From NCBI RefSeq assembly GCF_011516765.1, contig NZ_JAAABN010000002.1, positions 186,001 to 250,000 on the forward strand: DNA of 64,000 nt, read 5' to 3'. The position numbers and the translations under genes are program-made. Position 1 is the stretch's first letter, and every line of letters starts with the position of its first letter. This DNA comes from Acetobacter sicerae (GTDB lineage: Bacteria > Pseudomonadota > Alphaproteobacteria > Acetobacterales > Acetobacteraceae). Positions 51,860 through 59,930 of this stretch are shown one piece after another. The notes beneath the pieces are model-generated. The model was not told the DNA's origin. It saw only the letters and a program-made list of their open reading frames with translations, and ran no database searches.

Positions 51860-53512
51860 TCAGAATGCCGCTTGCGCTCTGGCGACGATGGCATTGCCAT
51901 CACGTCCAAGAACATTGACACCGCCGCTGACACCTTTCGAGCGGGATACGATATAGTGTGCATAATCCAGCATGAATTTTATATGCTGGTTGGGATACCA
52001 GTTGAATCCTGCCTGCCAGACGGTCTGCTGGTTTCCGTTGACCCCAGTCCCTCCCTGGCTGGGAACATCGCCAAGGTCGGTTACGCTCCAGCGACCGCTG
52101 AACTCCAGCGCTCCCCAGTGATTGTGAGCCGGATCGAAATCATATTCGATACCGGGCGTCGTGAACGCTGCAATCTTCGGATTGTAGGCGCGTGGATGGC
52201 CAAAGATCGTGTAGTTGGCCGCCACGTACCAGCCGTCAAAACCCAGAGAAGGCAGGTTGGTGCCGGCAGGCTGATTCCCGCGGGAAACGCCGATATGGTA
52301 ATATTCGCTTTTCAGCAGAAGGTTTTTCCAGCGGAAGGCCAGCTGCGGTCCTGCCGCCCATATCTGCGACACATCCTTGAGCGCACCGGATGTCAGCAGA
52401 GAGGTCTCCCCAAGAGGAACTTCCATGTTATCGCTGAACGTATAGTTGCGACCAGAAGAATTTTCATTGAGTTTGAAGGCCGCAGTCGCGCCTGCGCCGA
52501 CATGGACGTCAATGTCCTTGCTCACATAAGGACGACCGGCGATACGGGCGACACCACCGGTCTGACTGTCGGTGATGGTCGTATCCTTGTTCCGGTCACC
52601 AAATTTCTGCCCCGTGAAATAGGCTGCCGCCAGCCAGCGTTTTTCCCAATGCTCGCCACCCACGCTGAAGCGCGCCACGCCACCCGCAATGTTACGGACC
52701 AGATCGACGATGGTCGGACGTTCAAGGAATTCAAATGCGCTGGATCGCTCCGCGCTTTCCTCTTCCATACGCGGTTGAAAATAGCCCACTGTCAAAATGG
52801 TGTTTCTCAGATCAGTGTAATTTAGATTCGCTTCAAACAGACCAACGGTGCCGTCAACGGAACTAGAACCAAAGTTAGGTGTCACTTTGACGACCCAATC
52901 CTTGTAACGCCAGAGAAAATAAAGCCACAAACGACGGGCATTCTGGGTGAAATTGTTAAAATTTCCCTTGGCTTCGTTGCCCCTCGGACCTGCGTCGAGA
53001 AAGCCACCGAAATCTTCCTGAGCGAGCAGGCCAACTGAAAAGGCGTATGAACCATCTTCAGAAGCAATGGTTGGTCGTCCGTTCGGGAAGCCGATCTGCA
53101 TGCCGCCAATCTGCAGGATTTCGCTTTTGGCGCTAGCGGCCTTGAAATCGGCCCAGGACTGCACGGGTCCTTCCGGCAGGGCGATCCGGCTTTCAGACGG
53201 AGATCGTGGACCAGTGGGACGCGCCGCAGCCTGGGAAAAAACCGGCTTTACTTCCTCGGAATCGGCAGTCGCCAGATGCGAGTCATGATGTCGGAATTTT
53301 GCCGCAGCATCATGGACTGCGTTGGTGCGACTGTGATTGGTCTGCACCCTGAAATCATGACGCATTTCCGCCATTTCCTGCCGCATGGCGGCGAGTTCAC
53401 GGCGCAGTTCCAGCACTTCAGGGTCGGTGGAGCGTGCATTGGCGTTATGTGGGAGCGTTGACGCGAGAAAAGGTGAAGCCAGAAGCAATGTCCGGCGGAA
53501 GGTCGTGTTCAT
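51860..53512 (-). CDS. OprO/OprP-type anion-selective porin
   Basis: About 550 aa. After the signal peptide (ends near NANA) comes a short coiled coil (DPEVLELRRELAAMRQEMAEMRHDF), then a beta-barrel with alternating strands, ending RAQAAF with the C-terminal Phe. These features match the phosphate-selective porin O/P family. It lies between serine acetyltransferase and the sulfate-binding protein in one operon, so sulfate or another sulfur oxyanion is the likely cargo; that is inference from context. The ATG at 53512 gives the best signal peptide; a GTG at 53527 is possible. Confidence 0.85.
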   Translation of the reverse strand: MNTTFRRTLLLASPFLASTLPHNANARSTDPEVLELRRELAAMRQEMAEMRHDFRVQTNHSRTNAVHDAAAKFRHHDSHLATADSEEVKPVFSQAAARPTGPRSPSESRIALPEGPVQSWADFKAASAKSEILQIGGMQIGFPNGRPTIASEDGSYAFSVGLLAQEDFGGFLDAGPRGNEAKGNFNNFTQNARRLWLYFLWRYKDWVVKVTPNFGSSSVDGTVGLFEANLNYTDLRNTILTVGYFQPRMEEESAERSSAFEFLERPTIVDLVRNIAGGVARFSVGGEHWEKRWLAAAYFTGQKFGDRNKDTTITDSQTGGVARIAGRPYVSKDIDVHVGAGATAAFKLNENSSGRNYTFSDNMEVPLGETSLLTSGALKDVSQIWAAGPQLAFRWKNLLLKSEYYHIGVSRGNQPAGTNLPSLGFDGWYVAANYTIFGHPRAYNPKIAAFTTPGIEYDFDPAHNHWGALEFSGRWSVTDLGDVPSQGGTGVNGNQQTVWQAGFNWYPNQHIKFMLDYAHYIVSRSKGVSGGVNVLGRDGNAIVARAQAAF

Positions 53513-53585
53513 TGAAAGCCCGGTCACTTGAGAAAAACAGTCGCTTTTGCGGAAAGGGGTCAGGAAAAGCAGATCATCCGATCAT

Positions 53586-54494
53586 TCAGATCACATAATC
53601 CATAACGGGTAGAGACTGATCCATTGTCAGAGAAGGTAATTCGGTATGCCTCTTCCCCACGGGACGGGCTGGATTACCGACAACAGTCGTATAGGGTTCA
53701 ACAGATTTTAAAACGATTGCTCCCGCGCCTATTTTTGCGCCTTCACCAATCTCGATATTGCCCAGCACTTTTGCGCCGGTTCCAATCAGTGCGCCACGAC
53801 GCACTTTCGGATGTCGATCTCCTCCTTCCTTACCTGTTCCGCCCAGCGTGACATTCTGCAGAAGGGCGACATCATCCTCCACCACAGCACTTTCACCCAC
53901 CACAATGCCAGTACCATGATCGAACATGATTCTTTTTCCCAGTTTCGCCGCGGGATGGATATCGACAGCAAAGAGTTCTGACGCCCTGCCCTGAATATAG
54001 CGCGCGAGAAACTTCCGGTTCTCCTGCCATAGCCAGTGCGCGACACGATGCGCCTGAACGGCCTGAAAACCTTTAAAAAAGAGGAAAGGCGTAATGTGGT
54101 CGACAGCAGCAGGGTCTCTTTCCCGAATGGAGCGCAGATCTGCCGCCGCTGTTTCAACGGCGTCCGGCCATGTCAGGAAGAAGTCTCGCATCAGGGCTTC
54201 AAGGACCTGCGCAGGCACCATCTCCCCCACGAACTTGGAGGAGAGGAGACGCGCCAGCCCTCCCGCCAGATCCTGCTGATCCAGAATGCAGCTTCGGATC
54301 AGCCCTATCAGAACCATATCGGCGTTGAGGCGCGCTTCCTTGCGCATCATCTGCCAGAGTTCGGCCGAGTTCTCTTTCGGTGTGTGAGCAAACAGACTGT
54401 GGGCGCTGTCCGGAAGTGGCGGCTCATGCTCCCCCTGAACCGGAGCCTCAACGTCGAGGCCCTCAGACCGGGCGATAAGCATGAGGGCCTCCAT
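53586..54494 (-). CDS. cysE: Serine O-acetyltransferase
   Basis: A 302-aa CysE. The N-terminal helical domain has EARLNADMVLIGLIRSCILDQQDL and HITPFLFFKGFQAVQAHRVAHWLW. The left-handed beta-helix has HPAAKLGKRIMFDHGTGIVVGE (catalytic His/Asp), DDVALLQNVTLGGTGKEGGDRHPKVRRGALIGTGAKVLGNIEIGEGAKIGAG. It makes O-acetylserine for cysteine synthesis. The N-terminal region is longer than in E. coli (273 aa). The start lies inside the end of the 72-aa gene. It leads the sulfur-uptake genes in the same operon, linking cysteine synthesis with sulfate import. Confidence 0.95.
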   Translation of the reverse strand: MEALMLIARSEGLDVEAPVQGEHEPPLPDSAHSLFAHTPKENSAELWQMMRKEARLNADMVLIGLIRSCILDQQDLAGGLARLLSSKFVGEMVPAQVLEALMRDFFLTWPDAVETAAADLRSIRERDPAAVDHITPFLFFKGFQAVQAHRVAHWLWQENRKFLARYIQGRASELFAVDIHPAAKLGKRIMFDHGTGIVVGESAVVEDDVALLQNVTLGGTGKEGGDRHPKVRRGALIGTGAKVLGNIEIGEGAKIGAGAIVLKSVEPYTTVVGNPARPVGKRHTELPSLTMDQSLPVMDYVI

Positions 54495-54681
54495 CTCGTG
54501 CGGAGCCCCGGAACTGTGCGGCGGCGCGACGCACCAGTTCTCTTCTTTCGTTCAGAATCTGATTGTGCAGAACGCGGACGCTATCGTGTGTCGCGTAGAA
54601 GCGATGCGACGTCCGGTTGGTATCCAGAATGATGGTGCCTAGAAAAACGCCATCGATTTCAACAGTATGAGACTCATACAT
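54463..54681 (-). CDS. Small protein of unknown function upstream of cysE, 72 aa
   Basis: A 72-aa protein starting MYESHTVEIDGVFLGTIILD, with a beta-strand-rich first half (FLGTIILD, HRFYATHD) and a basic helix (NQILNERRELVRRAAAQFRG). An AGGAAGG site lies 9 bases before the ATG. It overlaps the cysE start by 32 bases, implying translational coupling. It has no Cys, signal or membrane helix. I do not recognise the family. It is the first full gene after the Cys-rich leader and may influence sulfur control or CysE; this is conjecture. Confidence 0.7.
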   Translation of the reverse strand: MYESHTVEIDGVFLGTIILDTNRTSHRFYATHDSVRVLHNQILNERRELVRRAAAQFRGSARDGGPHAYRPV

Positions 54682-54711
54682 GGCAATCTGCCTTCCTGAC
54701 CAAAATGGCTG

Positions 54712-54731
54712 GCCGACAGATCGCTGTCGGC
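54712..54731 (-). terminator. Attenuator-like hairpin after the Cys-rich leader ORF
   Basis: The arms GCCGACAG and CTGTCGGC form a perfect 8-bp stem with a 4-base loop; the first G is also the last base of the leader stop codon. A short T stretch follows 5 bases later (CATTTTG), so termination would be partial. The segment TGTCGG inside the leader, which includes the second Cys codon, is complementary to CCGACA of the 5' arm and could form a competing pairing. Confidence 0.55.
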
Positions 54732-54829
54732 TATCGGGGGTAAGTGACGCCCTGCATGGCGTCGACGCAGTCGACCCGACATCGGGCCGTGCGACACATT
54801 CGATCTGACATCGCGTGCATGACTCTCAT
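54731..54829 (-). CDS. Putative Cys-rich leader peptide, 32 aa
   Basis: A 32-codon frame beginning ATG at 54829, shortly after the predicted promoter. It encodes cysteines at residues 12, 17 and 21 (MCRTARCRVDC), with many Met and Arg residues, and ends just before a hairpin. A GAGAAAG stretch precedes the ATG closely, and the ATG at codon 4 is preceded by GAGAG. Its placement between promoter and the cysE operon, and its Cys codons, suggest a regulatory upstream ORF whose translation senses cysteine or Cys-tRNA supply. It is not similar to any peptide I can name. Confidence 0.55.
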   Translation of the reverse strand: MRVMHAMSDRMCRTARCRVDCVDAMQGVTYPR

Positions 54830-54861
54830 CTTTCTCAAAACACCCTTTGTGGTGTGGAAGC

Positions 54862-54891
54862 ATTAGAGACACACTCACATCACAGGGTCAA
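54862..54891 (-). promoter_or_regulatory. Predicted promoter of the cysE sulfur operon
   Basis: On the minus strand TTGACC (54891-54886) and TCTAAT (54867-54862) are 18 bases apart. A transcript from here would begin near 54855 and carry about 170 bases of leader, holding the Cys-rich ORF and the hairpin, before the 72-aa gene. Confidence 0.6.
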
Positions 54892-55482
54892 CAAACAACG
54901 AATACGAAAACGGGTATAACAATACGACAAAATCATATAACTATTTTAAATAGTTTAAATGTTATATATTTATATCAATAACTTAAATTAATTCAGCCTC
55001 TGGGAATCTTTTCATCAAAAAACTTTCTCATCCGTGATTTTCTTTCCCGAACAGAATCGAAAAAGCTGAGAAAAGCTGACGCAACCATATTACAATTTAA
55101 ATTAGTGCATTGTGCGCGCCGTTGTCACAAATATTTTTCACAACCGCTTCCAGGACAGGATGCTCTGCGAAAAACCAGCGACACAGTCTCATCAGGCGAA
55201 ATTTTCCAGAGGCTTCAGGACTGCTGCTTTTGGCAGGTTTCCTTACAAGAAGCGTTTGCCCTCTGATAAAACCGTCAGTAAGTCAGAGACCGGAAAAACA
55301 TCGACAGCATCGGAAGCGGGAAACTTTCACCATAGTTTACCGTAATTTCATGTTGGGCGTGGGTACGTACGAACACAGAACGCACCCTAAAAAGTAATTT
55401 ACTGGCACCCTGCCGTGCCTGCTGTCACAGAGGACCGTATGAACATTACATCCAGCTCAGAGCAGACCGGAAACGGATCGGC
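54892..55482. other. AT-rich divergent region before the efflux operon
   Basis: About 590 bases. The part 54900-55010 is almost all A and T. A GTTGT...ACAAC repeat pair lies near 55120-55145. It should hold the promoter of the RND operon. Two overlapping short frames at 55110-55397 have no ribosome site or family features, and no regulator gene of the TetR or MarR kind is present. Confidence 0.45.
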
Positions 55483-58400
55483 ATGAATGAGATCGTTCTG
55501 GTCGCGCTGAAGCGCCCTTATACTTTCGTCGTTCTGTCGATCCTGATTCTGGTTTTTGGTCTTCGTGCTATTGTATCGACGCCGACAGACGTCTTTCCAA
55601 GCATTCGCATTCCTGTAGTCGCCGTCGTCTGGACCTATACGGGGCTTATGCCGGAAGATATGTCCGGCCGTGTCATTTATTACTATGAACGCGCCCTGAC
55701 CGCTACGGTCAATAACATCGAACACATCGAAAGCCAGTCCTATTACGGACGTGGGATCGTCAAGGTGTTCTTCCAGCCCGGCACGGACCCCTCCGCCGCG
55801 CAGACGCAGATCACCGCCGTTTCCCAGACCGTTCTGAAACAGATGCCGACGGGGTCCACCCCCCCACTGGTCCTCACCTACAACGCTTCTTCCGTTCCGG
55901 TTCTGACGCTTCAGGTGTCTTCAACACATCTGACGGCCTCCGAAATCTACGACATGTCGTCGAACCTGATCCGACCGGCTCTGGTGTCGGTGGCAGGAGC
56001 GGCCATTCCCAATCCGTATGGTGGCCAGCCGGGCAACGTCATGGTGGATCTTGATCCGACCAAGCTGCTTGCGCACGGGCTGTCGCCAGTAGATGTGTCC
56101 ACGGCGCTCGGAAAGCAGAACATCGTGCTTCCCGCCGGTGACCAGAAGATCGGCACCTTTGACTGGATGGTGCAGACCAATGCTTCACCACGGGAAATCG
56201 ACTCACTGAATGAGTTGCCGATCAAACAGGTCGGGAACTCCGTCGTCTATATGCGTGACGTCGCCTGGGTGCATCAGGGCGGCCCTCCACAGACCAATCT
56301 TGTGCTGGTCAAAGGGCAGCAGGGTGTTCTGATCGTCATCATGAAGAGTGGTGACGCCTCGACACTGGATGTCGTGGCGGGAGTCAAGAAACTCCTGCCG
56401 GGCATTCAGAAAACCCTCCCTTCCGGCGTTGATATTCACGTCATCAACGACGCTTCCACGTTCGTGAAGGAATCCGTTCGGGACGTGGTGCAGGAGATGC
56501 TGACCGCCGCGTGTCTGACCGGGCTGGTCGTGCTGCTGTTCCTCGGCTCGTGGCGATCGACCGTCATCATCGCGACCTCCATCCCGCTCGCCATGCTGTG
56601 TTCGATCATCGCTCTGGGCTGGGCCGGTCAGACCATCAACGTCATGACGCTGGGCGGTCTGGCGCTGGCCGTGGGTATTCTGGTCGATGACGCGACGGTC
56701 ATGATCGAAAATATCGACGCGCATCTGGCCATGGACAAGGATCTGGAAACAGCCATCATTGACGCCGCCAACCAGATCGTCATCGCCACCTTCGTCTCCA
56801 CGCTCTGCATCTGCATCGTCTGGATGCCGCTCTTCCAGCTCAGCGGTGTGGCCGGATGGCTGTTCATGCCGATGGCCGAAGCCATCATCTTCGCGATGAT
56901 CGCCTCCTTCATCCTGTCCAGAACGCTCGTTCCGACCATGGCCAAATACATGCTGGCGGCGCAGGTCGCCGCCGGACACGGACATGGCGCAGGGGAGCCG
57001 AAATCCTTCTTCGGCCGGTTCCAGCGCGGGTTTGAAGCGAAGTTCGAACGGTTCCGCCACGCCTATCGTGACATGCTGGCGGGCCTCCAGAACATTCGCG
57101 GCTCCTTTATCGGCGGCTTCCTCGTCGCTGCGCTCTCATCACTCGGTCTGCTGTTTTTCGTGGGGCAGGATTTCTTCCCCGAGATCAAATCGAACTCGCT
57201 CGCCATGCATATGCGAGCCCCCCTCGGCACGCGCATTGAAGAAGCCGGCAAGATCTCGCAGCTCATCAATGACGAGATCAGCCGTCTGCTGCCGGGACAG
57301 GTTGAGACGATTGTCGATAACTGCGGCCTGCCGTTCAGCGCCCTCAATCAGGCCTTCATTCCTACGCCAACCGTCGGGACGCAGGATTGCGATCTAACGA
57401 TCACGCTCAGGAATGAGGAATCACCGGTCGCGGAATACCGTCATATTCTACGCAACGGACTTGCGCGCACCTTCCCGGGCACGCAGATCACGTTCCAGCC
57501 TGCCGACCTGACCGCAAAGATCCTTAACTTTGGCGCGCCTGCTCCGCTGGATGTGCAGATTGTGGGTCGAAACCTGAAAGACAATTTCGCCTTCGCCAAC
57601 CGGCTTGCCGCCCGTCTGAGACATGTGCCGGGCCTGACGGACATTTCCGTTCAGCAGCCGATGACCACGCCGACATTGCTGGTCAACGCACGACGCAGCT
57701 TCGCGCTGGGAACCGGTATTACGGAAGCGAATGTCACCAACAACATGCTGGTCTCACTGTCGGGCAGTTCACAGGTCGGACAGGTCTACTGGCTCGACCC
57801 GAAGACCGGCGTCTCCCATCTGATCGACATCCAGACCCCGGCTCACTTCCTTCAGACCCTGAATGATCTGGAACTGACCCCGATCGACAAGGGCGATGGC
57901 AATCCGACAGGCGTGCCTCCACAGATTCTGGGGGGTCTGAGTGAAATTGCCCCGACCGGCACGCCCGGCGAAATCGCGCACTACAACATCATGCCGGTCT
58001 TTGACATCTACGCCTCCAATGAGGGGCTTGATCTCGGTCGCGTGGCGAAACAGGTGGACCGCATTGTCGAGCAGGAGCAGGAACGTCTTCCGCATGGCTC
58101 CTCCATGACCGTGAACGGTCAGGGCGTGACAATGAACGCGGCCTATATCCAGCTGATCGGCGGTCTCGCCATGTCGATCCTGCTGGTCTATCTGGTGATT
58201 GTCGTCAACTTCCAGTCCTGGCTTGATCCGTTCATCATCATCACCGCCCTCCCCGGCGCGCTGGCCGGTATCGCCTGGTCACTGTTCCTGACCCACACGG
58301 CTCTGTCCGTTCCGGCTCTGACGGGTGCGATCATGTGCATGGGCACGGCGACGGCGAACTCCATTCTGGTGGTGTCCTTTGCCCGTGACGAGTTGATGCG

Positions 58401-58662
58401 CCACGGCGACGCCGTGAAAGCGGCGGTCGACGCCGGGTTCGAGCGTATCCGCCCCGTGCTGATGACGGCATCCGCCATGATCGTGGGCATGCTGCCCATG
58501 GCCATGAGCAACTCCCAGAATGCTCCACTCGGACGGGCTGTCATGGGAGGGCTGATTGTCGCGACAATCTCGACGCTGATCTTCGTACCGTGTGTCTTCG
58601 CCGCCATTCATTCACGCCGTCATGGAAAACAGATGCCACACCCGGAAGGAGAAACCGCATGA
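55483..58662 (+). CDS. RND efflux pump inner-membrane subunit (AcrB/MexF superfamily)
   Basis: A 1059-aa protein with the RND layout: helix 1 (ALKRPYTFVVLSILILVFGLRA), a large periplasmic loop (VFPSIRIPVVAVVWTYTGLMPEDM), helices 2-6, helix 7, a second loop and the last five helices. Helix 4 keeps the proton-relay acidic pair (GILVDDATVMIENIDA). It exports drugs, solvents or acids in exchange for protons. It starts the operon and overlaps the adaptor gene. No local regulator is seen. The substrate is unknown; the sequence resembles the less-studied pumps of environmental proteobacteria more than E. coli AcrB. Confidence 0.93.
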   Translation: MNEIVLVALKRPYTFVVLSILILVFGLRAIVSTPTDVFPSIRIPVVAVVWTYTGLMPEDMSGRVIYYYERALTATVNNIEHIESQSYYGRGIVKVFFQPGTDPSAAQTQITAVSQTVLKQMPTGSTPPLVLTYNASSVPVLTLQVSSTHLTASEIYDMSSNLIRPALVSVAGAAIPNPYGGQPGNVMVDLDPTKLLAHGLSPVDVSTALGKQNIVLPAGDQKIGTFDWMVQTNASPREIDSLNELPIKQVGNSVVYMRDVAWVHQGGPPQTNLVLVKGQQGVLIVIMKSGDASTLDVVAGVKKLLPGIQKTLPSGVDIHVINDASTFVKESVRDVVQEMLTAACLTGLVVLLFLGSWRSTVIIATSIPLAMLCSIIALGWAGQTINVMTLGGLALAVGILVDDATVMIENIDAHLAMDKDLETAIIDAANQIVIATFVSTLCICIVWMPLFQLSGVAGWLFMPMAEAIIFAMIASFILSRTLVPTMAKYMLAAQVAAGHGHGAGEPKSFFGRFQRGFEAKFERFRHAYRDMLAGLQNIRGSFIGGFLVAALSSLGLLFFVGQDFFPEIKSNSLAMHMRAPLGTRIEEAGKISQLINDEISRLLPGQVETIVDNCGLPFSALNQAFIPTPTVGTQDCDLTITLRNEESPVAEYRHILRNGLARTFPGTQITFQPADLTAKILNFGAPAPLDVQIVGRNLKDNFAFANRLAARLRHVPGLTDISVQQPMTTPTLLVNARRSFALGTGITEANVTNNMLVSLSGSSQVGQVYWLDPKTGVSHLIDIQTPAHFLQTLNDLELTPIDKGDGNPTGVPPQILGGLSEIAPTGTPGEIAHYNIMPVFDIYASNEGLDLGRVAKQVDRIVEQEQERLPHGSSMTVNGQGVTMNAAYIQLIGGLAMSILLVYLVIVVNFQSWLDPFIIITALPGALAGIAWSLFLTHTALSVPALTGAIMCMGTATANSILVVSFARDELMRHGDAVKAAVDAGFERIRPVLMTASAMIVGMLPMAMSNSQNAPLGRAVMGGLIVATISTLIFVPCVFAAIHSRRHGKQMPHPEGETA

Positions 58663-59930
58663 GCGCCCAGACTTCACGCGGACGCCTCGTGCTGATCCTT
58701 GTCGTCATTCTCGCCATCGTTCTGGCGGCATGGGGCATTTTCCAGCGCAACATGAACTATGGCCATCTCGCACGGGAGACGACGGAAAACGCTCTCCCGC
58801 AGGTGCAGGTCATCACGGCCCAGCCAGGGCCGGATCATATGAACCTTGATCTACCCGCCAATATCTCGGCCTGGTATCTGGCTCCGATCTACGCACAGGT
58901 CTCCGGCTACGTGAAGATGTGGTACAAGGACATCGGCGCGCATGTGAAGACCGGTGACGTGCTGGCGGAAATCGACACACCGGGCCTCGATGCCCAGTAT
59001 GCTGCGGCCAAGGCCAATCTGGACGTGGCGGTCGCCCGCTACAAGCTCGCCCAGATCACCTCCAGACGGTGGAAGGCGCTGGAAGGCACGCAGGCTGTTT
59101 CCCAGCAGGAAGTCGATGTGCAGGCCGCCAATGCTGAAGCTGAAAAGGCTCAGGTTGAAGCCGCCCGTCATGAGATGGAGCGCTATCAGGCCCTCGAAGG
59201 GTTCAAGAAGATCGTGGCGCCTTTCGACGGTGTTGTGACAGCGCGTCTGGCGGATGTCGGTGACTATGTGAATGCCGGACGGGGCGATGTCGGCGCACGC
59301 GGCAATGCGACGGAACTGTTCAGTGTGGCCGATATCCACGCCATGCGTATCTTCGTCTCCGTGCCGCAGGATTACGCCTACATCATCAGCCCTGCCCTTA
59401 CCGCCACGCTGAGTGTTCCGCAGTTTCCCGGCCGGACCTTCAAGGCGCGTTATGTCGCCACGGCCGCCGCCTTCAACCCCAACACCCGTACAGTCAACAC
59501 GGAGCTGATGGTTGATAATCCTCTGGGCGAACTGTGGCCTGACTCATTCGCCACAGCGCACTTCGAAGCGCCGGGTGACGCAAACATTCTGATCCTGCCG
59601 CAGGGCGCTCTGATTTTCCGAGCCGAAGGCATGCAGGTGGCCGTGGTTGATCCGACAGACCATGTGCATCTGGTCCCGGTGAAGGTCGGCACCGTACTCG
59701 GCACCACCGTGCAGGTTCTGGCTGGTGTCAATCGCTCCGATCGGATCATAAACAATCCGTCCGCAGGGCTGCTGGACGGCGACAAGGTCCGTATTGTGCC
59801 AGGAACACGCGGATACAACATGCCGTCCACACCACCTAAAAAACCTGCCGCGCCGTCTCAGAATGACGATGTACGGGCCATGCCGATGGACAATTCCGCT
59901 CCGGCGGCAGAGACAAGCGACCACGAATGA
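58659..59930 (+). CDS. RND efflux periplasmic adaptor (HlyD/MFP family)
   Basis: About 423 aa. One N-terminal membrane anchor (LVLILVVILAIVLAAWGIF) is followed by a lipoyl/biotinyl-type domain (PIYAQVSGYVKMWYKDIGAHVKTGDVLAEIDTPGLDAQY), an alpha-hairpin coiled coil (AVSQQEVDVQAANAEAEKAQVEAARHEM), the second half of the lipoyl domain (IVAPFDGVVTARLADVGDYV) and a beta-barrel. The C-terminal 40 residues are Pro/Ala-rich. The ATGA start overlaps the pump stop by 4 bases. It links the pump to the outer-membrane channel encoded next. Confidence 0.93.
   Translation: MSAQTSRGRLVLILVVILAIVLAAWGIFQRNMNYGHLARETTENALPQVQVITAQPGPDHMNLDLPANISAWYLAPIYAQVSGYVKMWYKDIGAHVKTGDVLAEIDTPGLDAQYAAAKANLDVAVARYKLAQITSRRWKALEGTQAVSQQEVDVQAANAEAEKAQVEAARHEMERYQALEGFKKIVAPFDGVVTARLADVGDYVNAGRGDVGARGNATELFSVADIHAMRIFVSVPQDYAYIISPALTATLSVPQFPGRTFKARYVATAAAFNPNTRTVNTELMVDNPLGELWPDSFATAHFEAPGDANILILPQGALIFRAEGMQVAVVDPTDHVHLVPVKVGTVLGTTVQVLAGVNRSDRIINNPSAGLLDGDKVRIVPGTRGYNMPSTPPKKPAAPSQNDDVRAMPMDNSAPAAETSDHE

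Noticed and set aside
51749..52825. A 358-codon plus-strand frame opposite the porin
   Set aside because: The porin on the minus strand has a signal peptide, coiled coil and terminal Phe; the opposite frame has none.
55110..55397. Overlapping short frames in the gap before the RND operon, considered as a pump regulator
   Set aside because: They lack a helix-turn-helix, have no ribosome site and lie in AT-rich DNA with several frames open at once.
56203..57060. A His/Asp-rich 285-codon frame opposite the RND pump gene
   Set aside because: It mirrors the pump reading frame; no motif or start signal supports it.
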